From CBDCNP01 sp965222425 (lineage in GTDB: Bacteria; Acidobacteriota; Vicinamibacteria; Marinacidobacterales; DATDRI01): DNA of 64,000 nucleotides. The stretch covers positions 186,001 to 250,000 of the forward strand of contig CBDCTW010000022.1 of NCBI GenBank assembly GCA_965222425.1. Direction: 5' to 3'. The translations under genes were made by a program, and so were the position numbers. Positions 50,099 to 58,953 of the stretch are shown here, piece by piece. The notes beneath the pieces are model-generated. The model had not been told where the DNA came from. It did not search any database and saw only the letters and a list, made by a program, of their open reading frames with translations. Within the stretch, counting starts at the first letter, position 1. Every line of letters starts with the position of its first letter.

Positions 50099-52852
50099 TT
50101 AGACCGAAGCGGCCTGAACCTTTTCGACCGAGAAGACCTCGATCACGTCACCAATCTTGACGTCGTTGTAACCTGCAATGCCGATACCACACTCGAAGCC
50201 TTGCTTGACTTCTGTTGCGTCGTCCTTGAAGCGCTTCAAGCTCCCCACCTTGCCCTCGTAGATGATGATGCTGTCCCGAAGTAGGCGGACATCTCCGGAG
50301 CGGACTACCTTGCCCTCGGTAACGTAGCAGCCTGCGATGGTACCAATCTTGGGAACCTTGAACGTGTTACGAACTTCCGCACGTCCCACGGTAGTTTCCT
50401 TGAAGGTGGGCTCAAGAAGTCCTGCCAAGGCCTTCTTTATCTCATCGGTGACGTTGTAGATGACAGTGTGGAGGCGGACGTCGATATTCTCTTTCTCCGC
50501 CAAGTCTTCCACGGTTTTCTGTGGTCTTACATTGAAGCCGATGATGATCGCGTTAGAGACCGAAGCCAAGTGTACGTCGGCCTCGGTAACCGCGCCGGCT
50601 CCGGCACGGATGATCTTCACCTTCACTTTGTCACCGGAAAGCTTGGTCAGAGTGTCGGACAAGGCTTCCACCGAGCCCTGCACGTCGGCCTTCAGCACGA
50701 TGCGCAGCTCCTTGACGGTGCCCTCCTCCACCTGTTGGTGGAGTTGATCCAATGTCAATCGGGCACTGCCGGCCCGCTGGCGCTCCCTCAATTTCTGCTG
50801 CCGAAACTCGCCGATCTGCCTGGCCTTGGTGCTATCGAGGATCACCTGGAACTGGTCCCCGGCCTGGGGCAACGACGTGAGTCCCGAGATCTCAATCGGC
50901 GTCGCCGGCTCGACTCTCTTCACTTTGTGTCCCCGGTCATCGATCATGGCGCGGATCTTCCCGTGCACGGCACCGGCGATAAACGAATCCCCGACCTGAG
51001 CGGTCCCGTTCTGGACCAACACGTGAGCGACCGGGCCCTTGCCTTTATCGATCTTGGCTTCCAACACCGTACCCATTGCCGCCCGCTTGGGATTCGCCTT
51101 GAGCTCTTGGATGTCCGAGACCAGTAGAATCATCTCTAACATCAGGTCTAGCCCTTGCCGCTCTTTCGCCGAGACTTCGACGAAGACTGTGCTACCGCCC
51201 CAATCTTCCGGCAGGAAACCGAGATCCGCTAGTTGCTTCTTGACACGCTCGCTATTGGCGTCCGGCTTGTCGATCTTGTTGACCACGACCATCAGCGGAA
51301 CCCCCGCCTCCTTGGCGTGGTCGATGGCCTCTATCGTTTGAGGCATAACGCCATCGTCGGCGGCGACCACCAAAATCACCAAGTCGGTAACGCTGGCACC
51401 GCGGGCACGCATCATCGTAAAGGCCTCGTGGCCGGGGGTGTCCAAGAACACGATGCTACGTTCGTTCACGGCAATCTTATAGGCACCTATGTGTTGAGTG
51501 ATGCCGCCCGCTTCCTTCTCCACGACCTTGGTCTTTCGAATGGCGTCGAGAAGGCTCGTCTTTCCGTGGTCGACATGCCCCATCACCGTCACCACCGGCG
51601 CACGCGCAACTAGATCCTCCGCTTTTTCCTCGACCGTCTCCTCTCGGAAAACATCTTCCTCGAAAGACAGTATTTCGGCTTCGGCTCCGAACTCGCGCGC
51701 CACTTCGACCGCGAGATCGGTTTCCAAGGTTTGGTTGATGGTGGCGAGGACTCCGCGGTTCATCAAAGACTTGATGAGGTCTTTGTGCTTGACCTCCATT
51801 TTCTCAGCAAGCTCTTTCACCGTGGCCCCCTCGGTCAAGGTGATCTTCCGAAAGACCTTGGGAGGAGCCGGCTTGGCAGCTTCGGCGACCTTAGGTTCCG
51901 GGATCGCCTGTTCCTTGACTTCGGCTGCGGTGGCGCGCGCCTTTCGTTGAGATTCCTTGGTCCGCGGTTTGGCATCCGGGCGCCGCCGGTGCACGGTCTT
52001 GATCGGTGCGGCCGGTCGTGGCGGGGGAGGAATCGGCTTCATCATACCCGCCCGTGTCGGGGCGGGCGGTCGCGTCCGGATCACGGTCGCAGTCGGACCG
52101 GGAACGAACCCTCGCGTTTGGGTCGCACGGACCCCTTGCCCACGCGCCAACGGAGCACTCGCCGTGGCATCCCCAGCTGGCCCAGCCGGGGACGTTGGCG
52201 CCGCGGGTAGCAGTGGAGGCGGACTCGTGACGCGCGGAGCCGGTGCGGGCGTCGGTTTTTCTGCACGCTCGGCTTGGGGCTCGATAGGCGGTGCTTCGAT
52301 AGCCCCAGCCGGCAGCCTCTCTGCTTCGTCGACTTCAGCACCCGGCGCAGCCGGTACGTCCTCCACCAACCCTGATTCGGCTCGGGCCCGTTCGTCCACT
52401 TCGACCTGAAGAGCCTGCTGCTCCTCGAGCACCGCAGCCAGCCTGGCTGCTTCTTCTCGCGCGGCTTGTTCGGCGGCCAGTCTCTCCGTCTCTTCACGCT
52501 CTCGGGCGGCTCGTTCCTCGGCCTGTTTTCGCCTCTCTTCCGCGCGCTCTTCTTCTTCGAACTCGGCGAGAAGCGCCTTTCGAGCGCGTTCGGCACGTGC
52601 CTTGCCCGTACTCCGTGCCTGCTCTTCTTTGGATTGAGTAGGATCGGCAACCTTCGCTTTCGCCTGGGACGAACCGATGGCACCGGCCCCTTCGAGGCGA
52701 ATGAGCCTCTTTAGCTTGATAGCAACGTCTTCTTCGATGGTGCTGGAGGCAGACTTGACCCTGAGCTGGAGCTTGTCTTTGAGAAGTTGGATAGTCTGCG
52801 GACTGGTGATACCGATGTCGCGAGCCAGTTCGTAAACCCTGACCTTATCCAT
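50099..52852 (-). CDS. infB: Translation initiation factor IF-2
   Basis: The 917-residue GTPase brings fMet-tRNA to the ribosome. N-terminal IF2N motif (VRVYELARDIGITSPQTIQL), a long charged helix (about 80-150), a Pro/Ala-rich linker (160-330), a second IF2N-like part (about 335-395), then the G domain with GHVDHGKT at 425-432, DTPGHEAFTMMRARGASVTD and VVNKIDKPDAN, followed by beta-barrel and C-terminal domains (VRLHTVIYNVTDEIKKALAG, GIGIAGYNDVKIGDVIEVFS). The start shares one base with the nusA stop (TGATG). Confidence 0.97.
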   Translation of the reverse strand: MDKVRVYELARDIGITSPQTIQLLKDKLQLRVKSASSTIEEDVAIKLKRLIRLEGAGAIGSSQAKAKVADPTQSKEEQARSTGKARAERARKALLAEFEEEERAEERRKQAEERAAREREETERLAAEQAAREEAARLAAVLEEQQALQVEVDERARAESGLVEDVPAAPGAEVDEAERLPAGAIEAPPIEPQAERAEKPTPAPAPRVTSPPPLLPAAPTSPAGPAGDATASAPLARGQGVRATQTRGFVPGPTATVIRTRPPAPTRAGMMKPIPPPPRPAAPIKTVHRRRPDAKPRTKESQRKARATAAEVKEQAIPEPKVAEAAKPAPPKVFRKITLTEGATVKELAEKMEVKHKDLIKSLMNRGVLATINQTLETDLAVEVAREFGAEAEILSFEEDVFREETVEEKAEDLVARAPVVTVMGHVDHGKTSLLDAIRKTKVVEKEAGGITQHIGAYKIAVNERSIVFLDTPGHEAFTMMRARGASVTDLVILVVAADDGVMPQTIEAIDHAKEAGVPLMVVVNKIDKPDANSERVKKQLADLGFLPEDWGGSTVFVEVSAKERQGLDLMLEMILLVSDIQELKANPKRAAMGTVLEAKIDKGKGPVAHVLVQNGTAQVGDSFIAGAVHGKIRAMIDDRGHKVKRVEPATPIEISGLTSLPQAGDQFQVILDSTKARQIGEFRQQKLRERQRAGSARLTLDQLHQQVEEGTVKELRIVLKADVQGSVEALSDTLTKLSGDKVKVKIIRAGAGAVTEADVHLASVSNAIIIGFNVRPQKTVEDLAEKENIDVRLHTVIYNVTDEIKKALAGLLEPTFKETTVGRAEVRNTFKVPKIGTIAGCYVTEGKVVRSGDVRLLRDSIIIYEGKVGSLKRFKDDATEVKQGFECGIGIAGYNDVKIGDVIEVFSVEKVQAASV

Positions 52853-54288
52853 CAGCGTTCACCTCCCGAACCTTCCGATTCTGGCTCGCCATCGCTCGAT
52901 TGACGATCGTGTGCGATCTCGCTAATCTGTGCTGGAAGTGGTTCTTCGGTGACCTCCACCAAAGCCGGCTCTTCGACCAGCGGCACCTCCTCCGCGGCTT
53001 TTTCAGCAGACCTTTCAGCGAGCGGCGGCAAAGTGGCCAAGTAATCCCTTGCGGCAGCAACGATCTTCTCCGCGGTTTTGGCTCCAATGCCTGGAATCTC
53101 GGTCAAAGAATCTGGTTCTAGCGATGCGATCTCCTCCACGCTGCTGAAACCTTGCTCTGCCAACCTCTCTACCGTTTTCTCCCCCAGTCCGCTCAAAATG
53201 CTGAGTGACGTCTGCGTGACCGCCATGGCGTCCATTTGGCTTTGCACTTCCAATTTCTTTTCTTCCTCACTCTTGATGTCGATTCGCCAGCCGATGAGCC
53301 TGGCCGCCAAGCGGACGTTTTGTCCTTTTTTCCCGATCGCCAAAGAGAGCTGCCTGTCCTCGACAATAACCTCCATGATCTTTTCTTTTGCGTGGACAAT
53401 GGACACGCGGCTCACCTTGGCTGGGTTAAGCGCGTTGATCGCGAACGTGCAAGGATCTTCGTTCCACTGTACGATATCGATTTTCTCCCCTCGCAGCTCG
53501 CGGATGATGTTCTGGACGCGCGAACCCTTGATACCGACGCAGGCTCCCACCGGATCCACGTCCCGGTCTTTCGAGTAAACCGCGACCTTGGCGCGGTCCC
53601 CAGGCTCCCGCACCGCGTTCTTTACCACCACCGTTCCCTCGTAGATCTCGGGAACTTCCATTTCGAACAACCGGGTCAACAGAGCGGGGTCGGTTCGGGA
53701 CACCACGACCTGCGGCCCACGCGAAGCACGCAGCACTCGAATGATGACAACTCGAATGCGCTCTCCGGCGTTGAACACTTCGGCTCGCGACTGCTCCCTT
53801 CGGGGCAAGACGGCCTCGGTGCGTCCCAGGTCGACCACCAGGTCGCCGTTTTCTGCCCGCTTGATGATTCCCGTCAGGAGCTGCGCGATGCGATCGCCGA
53901 ACTCGCTGAAAATGTTGTCCCGCTCCGCCTCGCGTACCTTCTGGAAGATCACCTGCTTCGCGGTCTGGGCTGCGATGCGCCCGAGAGCGGCGGTGGGCTT
54001 GTGTACCTCGATCTCTTGTCCGACTTTCGCTCCGGCTTGGGCCTGCTTTGCTTCCCTCAAGGAGATCTCGGTCTCCGGTGTGATCACCGAATCCACGACG
54101 GACTTGAGAGTGAAAACCTCTACGTTCCCGGTTTCGCGGTTCAGCCGAGCGCGGAGATCCTCTTCGGTCCGGTAGTACTTCTTGGTAGCGGTAACGATCG
54201 CGTCCTCAACGGCACTGATGATCACATCCGGATCGATGCCTTTCTCCTGGCTAATCTGCTCGATCGTCTGATATAGAAGACTACTCAT
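52852..54288 (-). CDS. nusA: Transcription elongation/termination factor NusA
   Basis: The 478-residue protein has the NusA N domain (MSSLLYQTIEQISQEKGIDP, VEDAIVTATKKYY), an S1 domain (about 135-200, IIKRAENGDLVVDLGRTEAV), two KH domains (VGACVGIKGSRVQNIIRELR, LAIGKKGQNVRLAARLIGWR) and a C-terminal helix-hairpin-helix region (SGLGEKTVERLAEQGFSSVE, IPGIGAKTAEKIVAAARDYL) with an acidic tail. It binds RNA polymerase. It overlaps both rimP and infB by one base (TAATG, TGATG). Confidence 0.97.
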   Translation of the reverse strand: MSSLLYQTIEQISQEKGIDPDVIISAVEDAIVTATKKYYRTEEDLRARLNRETGNVEVFTLKSVVDSVITPETEISLREAKQAQAGAKVGQEIEVHKPTAALGRIAAQTAKQVIFQKVREAERDNIFSEFGDRIAQLLTGIIKRAENGDLVVDLGRTEAVLPRREQSRAEVFNAGERIRVVIIRVLRASRGPQVVVSRTDPALLTRLFEMEVPEIYEGTVVVKNAVREPGDRAKVAVYSKDRDVDPVGACVGIKGSRVQNIIRELRGEKIDIVQWNEDPCTFAINALNPAKVSRVSIVHAKEKIMEVIVEDRQLSLAIGKKGQNVRLAARLIGWRIDIKSEEEKKLEVQSQMDAMAVTQTSLSILSGLGEKTVERLAEQGFSSVEEIASLEPDSLTEIPGIGAKTAEKIVAAARDYLATLPPLAERSAEKAAEEVPLVEEPALVEVTEEPLPAQISEIAHDRQSSDGEPESEGSGGER

Positions 54289-54785
54289 TACCTTTGTCTC
54301 GCAAACTGACGCTGCTCCGGCAAGAAGAGCTCTACCTCCAACCGGGCACTCTCGATGATCGGGAACGGAATGCTCTTCCGTTCACCGCTTTGTTCCAAAA
54401 GCACTGACTCCCCTTCGACTCCCACGAGTCTTCCCCGGAACCGATTCTTCCCATCGAGCTGCTCTCGGGTTTTGATCTTCGCCACTCTTCCAGTGAAGCG
54501 CTCGTAGTCCTTCATAGTCCAGAGCGGTCGATCCAGCCCCGGCGTACTGACCTCGAGCGTGTAGCTCGATTCAATGGGATCTTCTACATCCAGCAGCACG
54601 CTCAGACGTTCGTTGACTCGCTCGCACTCTTCGAGCCCCACACCTTCCTCGCGGTCAATAAACACTCGGAAGAGCCTGGAACCACCCGCTTGCTTGAGCT
54701 CGACCCAAGCTACTTCGATACCGAGTGGCTCTGCGGCCCGTTGGGCCAGCTCCCGCAGTTTGGGCAGCAAGCTGTCGTCTTGCAT
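54288..54785 (-). CDS. rimP: Ribosome maturation factor RimP
   Basis: From ATG 54785 the protein has 165 residues: MQDDSLLPKLRELAQRAAEP, GIEVAWVELKQAGGSRLFRV, FIDREEGVGLEECERVNERL, EVSTPGLDRPLWTMKDYERF (the RimP signature) and an SH3-like end. It acts in 30S assembly. The frame is open upstream to 55076, but that part is Arg-rich and lacks family similarity. It is the first gene of the nusA-infB operon. Confidence 0.95.
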   Translation of the reverse strand: MQDDSLLPKLRELAQRAAEPLGIEVAWVELKQAGGSRLFRVFIDREEGVGLEECERVNERLSVLLDVEDPIESSYTLEVSTPGLDRPLWTMKDYERFTGRVAKIKTREQLDGKNRFRGRLVGVEGESVLLEQSGERKSIPFPIIESARLEVELFLPEQRQFARQR

Positions 54786-55027
54786 GGCCACTGTCTCTAA
54801 CCCACTCCAAGTCGATCGCCCCTCGCTGACCTCAATCAGTCGCGCCCCCACCCCTCGTTCTGGCGCCAGCCACTCCGGCGACTGAAGGCTCTTTCGCCGA
54901 CGGGCCTCCGGCCTGTTAACGCGGGCTGGACGCACTCCGAGCGCCAATTTTGCCGCACCTGACCACGTTATGGGGTGGCAACCCACCCGCCTTGGTGCCC
55001 TAATCCCTTTGGCTGTACCATCGGGAG

Positions 55028-55051
55028 CCGCCCGAAAGGCCATTCGGGCGG
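55028..55051. repeat. Perfect GC-rich hairpin
   Basis: CCGCCCGAA (55028-55036) and TTCGGGCGG (55043-55051) pair perfectly around six bases. It lies just beyond the rimO terminator and could serve as a back-up transcript-end structure. Confidence 0.6.
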
Positions 55052-55061
55052 TTGAACCAAT

Positions 55062-55086
55062 AAAAAAAGTGGACAAATGCCCACTT
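55062..55086 (-). terminator. Intrinsic terminator after rimO
   Basis: On the minus strand AAGTGG-GCATTTGT-CCACTT forms a six-base stem that runs into seven T residues (55068-55062). It lies 50 bases after the rimO stop and separates the asnS/rimO side from the rimP operon. Confidence 0.8.
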
Positions 55087-55135
55087 CTGTGGACTCTCGA
55101 CTAGGCACAACTATAGTCTAACCGGCCAGCTCAGA

Positions 55136-56533
55136 TCAAGCGTCAGTTGAACGACTTGAGCCAAATGAGGCACTTACCGGGAATCGCCTCCCGTCGTCCC
55201 TATCACTAACGATCCGACCCACCAGATCATAGGGATGGGCCTCCGTTACCTCCACGGTCACAAAATCACCGGGACTAGCGGTGCCCTCATTAATCAGTAC
55301 CCCGCCGTCTATCTCCGGCGCTTGGCCTTCCGTTCTTCCCCGAAGGAGCAGATCCGTCTCCGGAGACGGGCCCTCCACTAGCACCCTTTGACGGGTCCCC
55401 ACTAGCTGTTGGTTCTTGCGTAGGGAGATCGTGCCCTGCTGTTTCATCAGGAGGTGTCTTCGTTTCTCTTTCTCAGCCGACGGTACGGTCTCAATCTGCA
55501 CGAAGGCCTCGGTATTCTCCTCGTTCGAATAGGTGAAGACGCTCACATTGTCGAGCTCCATGTCGCGGCAAAACTGCAAGAGCTCCTCGAAGTCGGCTCT
55601 CGTCTCGCCCGGGAAGCCGACGATAAATGAGCTGCGCAACGATACCCGCGGTACGGCGCAACGGATGCGCTCGAGCAGCTTTTCATTGCTGGCTCTCGTT
55701 CCAGGACGTTTCATCGCCTTGAGAATACGGTCGCTCGCGTGTTGCAGTGGGATATCAAGGTAGAGGCAAACGCTAGGCTCAGTTGCCATGACCTCGAGCA
55801 CCTCGTCGGTCACCGTCGTTGGATAGGCGTAAAGCACGCGCACCCATTCGATCCCATCCACCGCCGCGAGCCCTCGGAGCAAACTTGCTAGAGTCGCGCT
55901 CTGATCGAGCTCCACGCCGTAGCGCGTCGTGTCCTGTGCAATGAGGACCAGTTCTTTGATCCCTTGTTTCACGAGGGACTCCGCCTCGGAGAGAATCGAC
56001 TCCGGCGTCCGGCTTCGATAGTGCCCCCGTATCTTCGGAATGATGCAGAAGGTGCAAGGGTAGTCGCAGCCTTCCGAGATCTTCACATACGCGTAGGGGC
56101 GCGGCGTGGTGAGCACGCGGGGAGCGAGGTGATCGTAAAGATAGACGACCGAGCCGTCTGCCTGGAGTTTCGAGATCTGCCGATCTTCGCCCTCCGACGC
56201 GGACACGATCGAGTCCAGTTGGTCCAATCCAACCACCGCATCCACCTCAGGGATCTCCTGAGCGATCTCGTCGGCGTAGCGTTGAGCCAAACATCTCGCG
56301 ACGATGAGACGTCGGCAACGACCTTCCTGCTTGTGCCGAGCCATCTCGAGAATCGTATCGATGCTCTCCTGTTTCGCTCGATCGATAAAACCGCAGGTGT
56401 TGACGACCAACACCTCCGCCTCCGACAGCTCGGAAGTCGGCTCGTACCCCGCCCTGGCTAGGTGCCCCAGCATCACCTCCGTGTCCACGAGGTTCTTGGG
56501 GCAACCCAAGCTCACGAATCCAATTTTCTTCAT
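55136..56533 (-). CDS. rimO: Ribosomal protein uS12 methylthiotransferase RimO
   Basis: The 465-residue radical-SAM enzyme adds a methylthio group to Asp of uS12. The N-terminal UPF0004 domain has three cluster cysteines (C11 in SLGCPKNLVD, C47 in VNTCGF, C81 in ARCLAQRY). The radical-SAM cysteines are C156, C160 and C163 (GCDYPCTFC). A TRAM domain ends the protein (RVLVEGPSPETDLLLRGRTE). The start MKKIGFVSLGCPKNLVDTEV is typical. A terminator follows. Confidence 0.96.
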   Translation of the reverse strand: MKKIGFVSLGCPKNLVDTEVMLGHLARAGYEPTSELSEAEVLVVNTCGFIDRAKQESIDTILEMARHKQEGRCRRLIVARCLAQRYADEIAQEIPEVDAVVGLDQLDSIVSASEGEDRQISKLQADGSVVYLYDHLAPRVLTTPRPYAYVKISEGCDYPCTFCIIPKIRGHYRSRTPESILSEAESLVKQGIKELVLIAQDTTRYGVELDQSATLASLLRGLAAVDGIEWVRVLYAYPTTVTDEVLEVMATEPSVCLYLDIPLQHASDRILKAMKRPGTRASNEKLLERIRCAVPRVSLRSSFIVGFPGETRADFEELLQFCRDMELDNVSVFTYSNEENTEAFVQIETVPSAEKEKRRHLLMKQQGTISLRKNQQLVGTRQRVLVEGPSPETDLLLRGRTEGQAPEIDGGVLINEGTASPGDFVTVEVTEAHPYDLVGRIVSDRDDGRRFPVSASFGSSRSTDA

Positions 56534-56606
56534 AGGCCGACGCTCAGCGTAGCGAAAAACCGATAGGCCCGCAAATCCCTACAGAAAGATGGCTTCCATC
56601 CGTTAG

Positions 56607-57905
56607 CTACGGTGAGAGTCGGTAAAGCATCCGTGGAAAGGGAATAGTTTCTCGAAGATGCTCCAACTTGCAGATCCAGGCTACCACTCGCTCGATACCC
56701 ATACCGAAGCCGGAGTGCGGCACGCTACCATAACGACGCAGATCGAGGTACCAAGAAAAAGCGTCTTGCGGTAGCTTGTGCTCCCGGATCCGTTGCCGGA
56801 GTAACTTGAGATCGTGTATGCGTTGGCTCCCTCCGATGATCTCACCGTAACCTTCCGGCGCAAGGACGTCGACGCACAGTGCCGTCTCAGGCCGATCGGG
56901 ATCGGGTTCCATGTAGAAAGCCTTGATCACGCTCGGATAACGCGTGATCGCAACGGGCCGTTGGTGGGCCCGCGACAGCATCTCCTCATCCTGAGCACCG
57001 AAGTCGGAACCCCACTCGAAATCGTTGCCTTCCTTTTTGAGCAATTCGACGGCCTGGTCATAGGTGATCCGAGGAAACGGTTTCTTCACTTCTTCGAGCG
57101 GCGCGAGGTCCCTTTCGAGAACCTTCAGCTCTTCGCGCCGCTTCTCGAGTACGGACTCGACGACGAAGCAGACGAGATCTTCGGCAAGCTCGGTGATGTC
57201 GTCCAAGAGGGCGTAGGCAACCTCGGGCTCGATCATCCAGAACTCGATGAGATGGCGCCGCGTCTTGGATTTTTCGGCTCGGAAGGTTGGGCCGAAGCAG
57301 TAGGTCTTGCCCACCGACATCGCAACCGCCTCGTTGTATAGCTGGCCGCTCTGAGTGAGGTACGCCTTTTCCCCGAAGTAATCGGTCTCGAAGAGAGTGG
57401 TCGTCCCTTCACTCGCGTTGGGAGTGAAGATCGGAGTGTCCGCGAGTACGAAGCCCCGGTCGTCGAAAAAGTTGCGGCAGGCGGAAACGATTTCGTGTCG
57501 AATCTTCAGGATGGCGTGTTGGCGGCGGGCTCGAAGCCACAGATGTCGGTTGTCGAGCAAGAACGCGACGCCGTGCTCCTTGGGGCTTATTGGGTACTCT
57601 TCGGCGATTTGCACAGGATCTAGCTCGGTGAGCTCCAGCTCGTAACCGCCCGGAGCCCGGTCGTCCTTGCGTACTTTGCCCCGCACGATGAGAGAGCTTT
57701 CTATCGTGAGCCCCTTCGCGCCCTCCCAGACCTCCTCGGAGACGTCCGCCTTAGAGATAACGGCTTGTATGAAGCCGGAGCCATCCCGAAGGATCACGAA
57801 CTGGATCTTCCCGCTAGAGCGACGGTTCACGAGCCAGCCCTTGAGTGTGATCTCCGTTCCGTCGTAGTTAGAGATGTCTGCTATATAGGCCTGGATCGAA
57901 CTCAT
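56607..57905 (-). CDS. asnS: Asparaginyl-tRNA synthetase
   Basis: The 432-residue class II enzyme has an N-terminal OB fold (ITLKGWLVNRRSSGKIQFVI) and a catalytic domain with FRAEKSKTRRHLIEFWMIEP (motif 2), EIIGGSQRIHD and GFGMGIERVVAWICKLEHLR (motif 3). The sequence follows AsnRS rather than AspRS (MIEPEVAYALLDDITELAED). It charges tRNA-Asn. It lies 13 bases after the sugar kinase gene. Confidence 0.95.
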   Translation of the reverse strand: MSSIQAYIADISNYDGTEITLKGWLVNRRSSGKIQFVILRDGSGFIQAVISKADVSEEVWEGAKGLTIESSLIVRGKVRKDDRAPGGYELELTELDPVQIAEEYPISPKEHGVAFLLDNRHLWLRARRQHAILKIRHEIVSACRNFFDDRGFVLADTPIFTPNASEGTTTLFETDYFGEKAYLTQSGQLYNEAVAMSVGKTYCFGPTFRAEKSKTRRHLIEFWMIEPEVAYALLDDITELAEDLVCFVVESVLEKRREELKVLERDLAPLEEVKKPFPRITYDQAVELLKKEGNDFEWGSDFGAQDEEMLSRAHQRPVAITRYPSVIKAFYMEPDPDRPETALCVDVLAPEGYGEIIGGSQRIHDLKLLRQRIREHKLPQDAFSWYLDLRRYGSVPHSGFGMGIERVVAWICKLEHLRETIPFPRMLYRLSP

Positions 57906-57918
57906 CGAATCGGCTCCT

Positions 57919-58953
57919 TCATGTCATTTCTGGTAGGTGAGCAGCAAGCACCCTTCGCAGACCATCCCACTCCACCCGCTCAGAATGCTGCGCCAGGTTG
58001 GCCTTCACCATTCTGAGCGTATGAGGGACGTAGCGCTCGTAGAACACTTTACCCCTCACCGCAATCTGATTGCCGAACGTGCCAAGGGCCTTCAAGTTTC
58101 GTTGCAAAGCCATCAAGTCGAATTCTTCCTCGAAGCTCCTGCGATCCATCGACGTAGCGGAAAGAAACTGCTCTTTCATCTCCTCGACGAGTTCCGCCCC
58201 CAGCTCCACGTAAGAATCCCGCAGCAGCGAGACCAAATCATAACTTACCGGACCCATGCGTGCGTCCTGGAAATCGATCACCACGAGCTCACTCCCTACG
58301 AGAAGGAGGTTCCGAGAATGATAATCGCGATGACAAAGCACTCGCCGGCAGGCGGCGAGCTCCGTGGCGATGCTCGAGAAAGCGCTATCCAGCATCTCCA
58401 ACTCGGCGGCGTCGAGCGAGACCTTGCGGAGCCCCTCGAGAAAATGCTGCTGAAAAAACGAGAGCTCCCAATGGAGCTTCTCTTGGTCGAAAGCTATCCC
58501 GTAGGGGAGATACACGGTACTTTCGAGATCCGCCCCACGCTTTTGAATTCGTGCCAGGATAGTGATCGACTGCTCGTAGAGAGCCCTTGTCACCTTCCCG
58601 TCGCCGTTTGCAATCAATGTCTGCAGAAGCTCGTCGCCACAGTCCTCCAACAGCAATATTCCTTCCCGGCCGGAGACATCGTGTATTTTCGGGACGCGCA
58701 CCGGCAACTTCTGAAAGAGCCGGGCCACGTTCAAGAAAGGCTCGCGCTCTGGGTCGAAGGGCTCTGGCTGCAACGCGAGCACCATAGTTTGGCGCTCGGG
58801 ATCGCCGGACAGGTTCACTCGGAAGTAACTTCGCGCCGAGGCATCCCCGGCGAGTGCCGTTACCGAGCGCACGCGAAGACCGTCTTTTTTTTGACGGCTC
58901 AGAAAACGGCTGATCCTGGGATCGAGAGACTCGTCTGCGGGGTCTATCGACAT
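57919..58953 (-). CDS. amgK: AmgK-like sugar kinase (aminoglycoside phosphotransferase fold)
   Basis: The 344-residue protein starts at ATG 58953, which overlaps the stop of the nucleotidyltransferase gene (TAATG). The APH catalytic loop is CHRDYHSRNLLLV and the metal motif VIDFQDARMGPVSYDLVSLL, followed by LRDSYVELG, very close to the anomeric MurNAc/GlcNAc kinase AmgK. In Pseudomonas AmgK phosphorylates MurNAc at C1 and MurU makes UDP-MurNAc, a cell-wall recycling bypass. The pairing with a nucleotidyltransferase supports this reading. The exact sugar is inference. Confidence 0.82.
   Translation of the reverse strand: MSIDPADESLDPRISRFLSRQKKDGLRVRSVTALAGDASARSYFRVNLSGDPERQTMVLALQPEPFDPEREPFLNVARLFQKLPVRVPKIHDVSGREGILLLEDCGDELLQTLIANGDGKVTRALYEQSITILARIQKRGADLESTVYLPYGIAFDQEKLHWELSFFQQHFLEGLRKVSLDAAELEMLDSAFSSIATELAACRRVLCHRDYHSRNLLLVGSELVVIDFQDARMGPVSYDLVSLLRDSYVELGAELVEEMKEQFLSATSMDRRSFEEEFDLMALQRNLKALGTFGNQIAVRGKVFYERYVPHTLRMVKANLAQHSERVEWDGLRRVLAAHLPEMT

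Larger units (their letters stand above)
54786..55135. other. Region between rimO and the rimP operon
   Basis: About 350 bases carry the rimO terminator (55062-55086) and a second strong hairpin (55028-55051). The remaining 240 bases must hold the promoter of the rimP-nusA-infB operon, but no good -35/-10 pair stood out, and no tRNA gene (as in some other phyla here) was found. Confidence 0.5.

Noticed and set aside
54786..55076. N-terminal extension of rimP
   Set aside because: Arg-rich, no RimP similarity; the family starts at ATG 54785.
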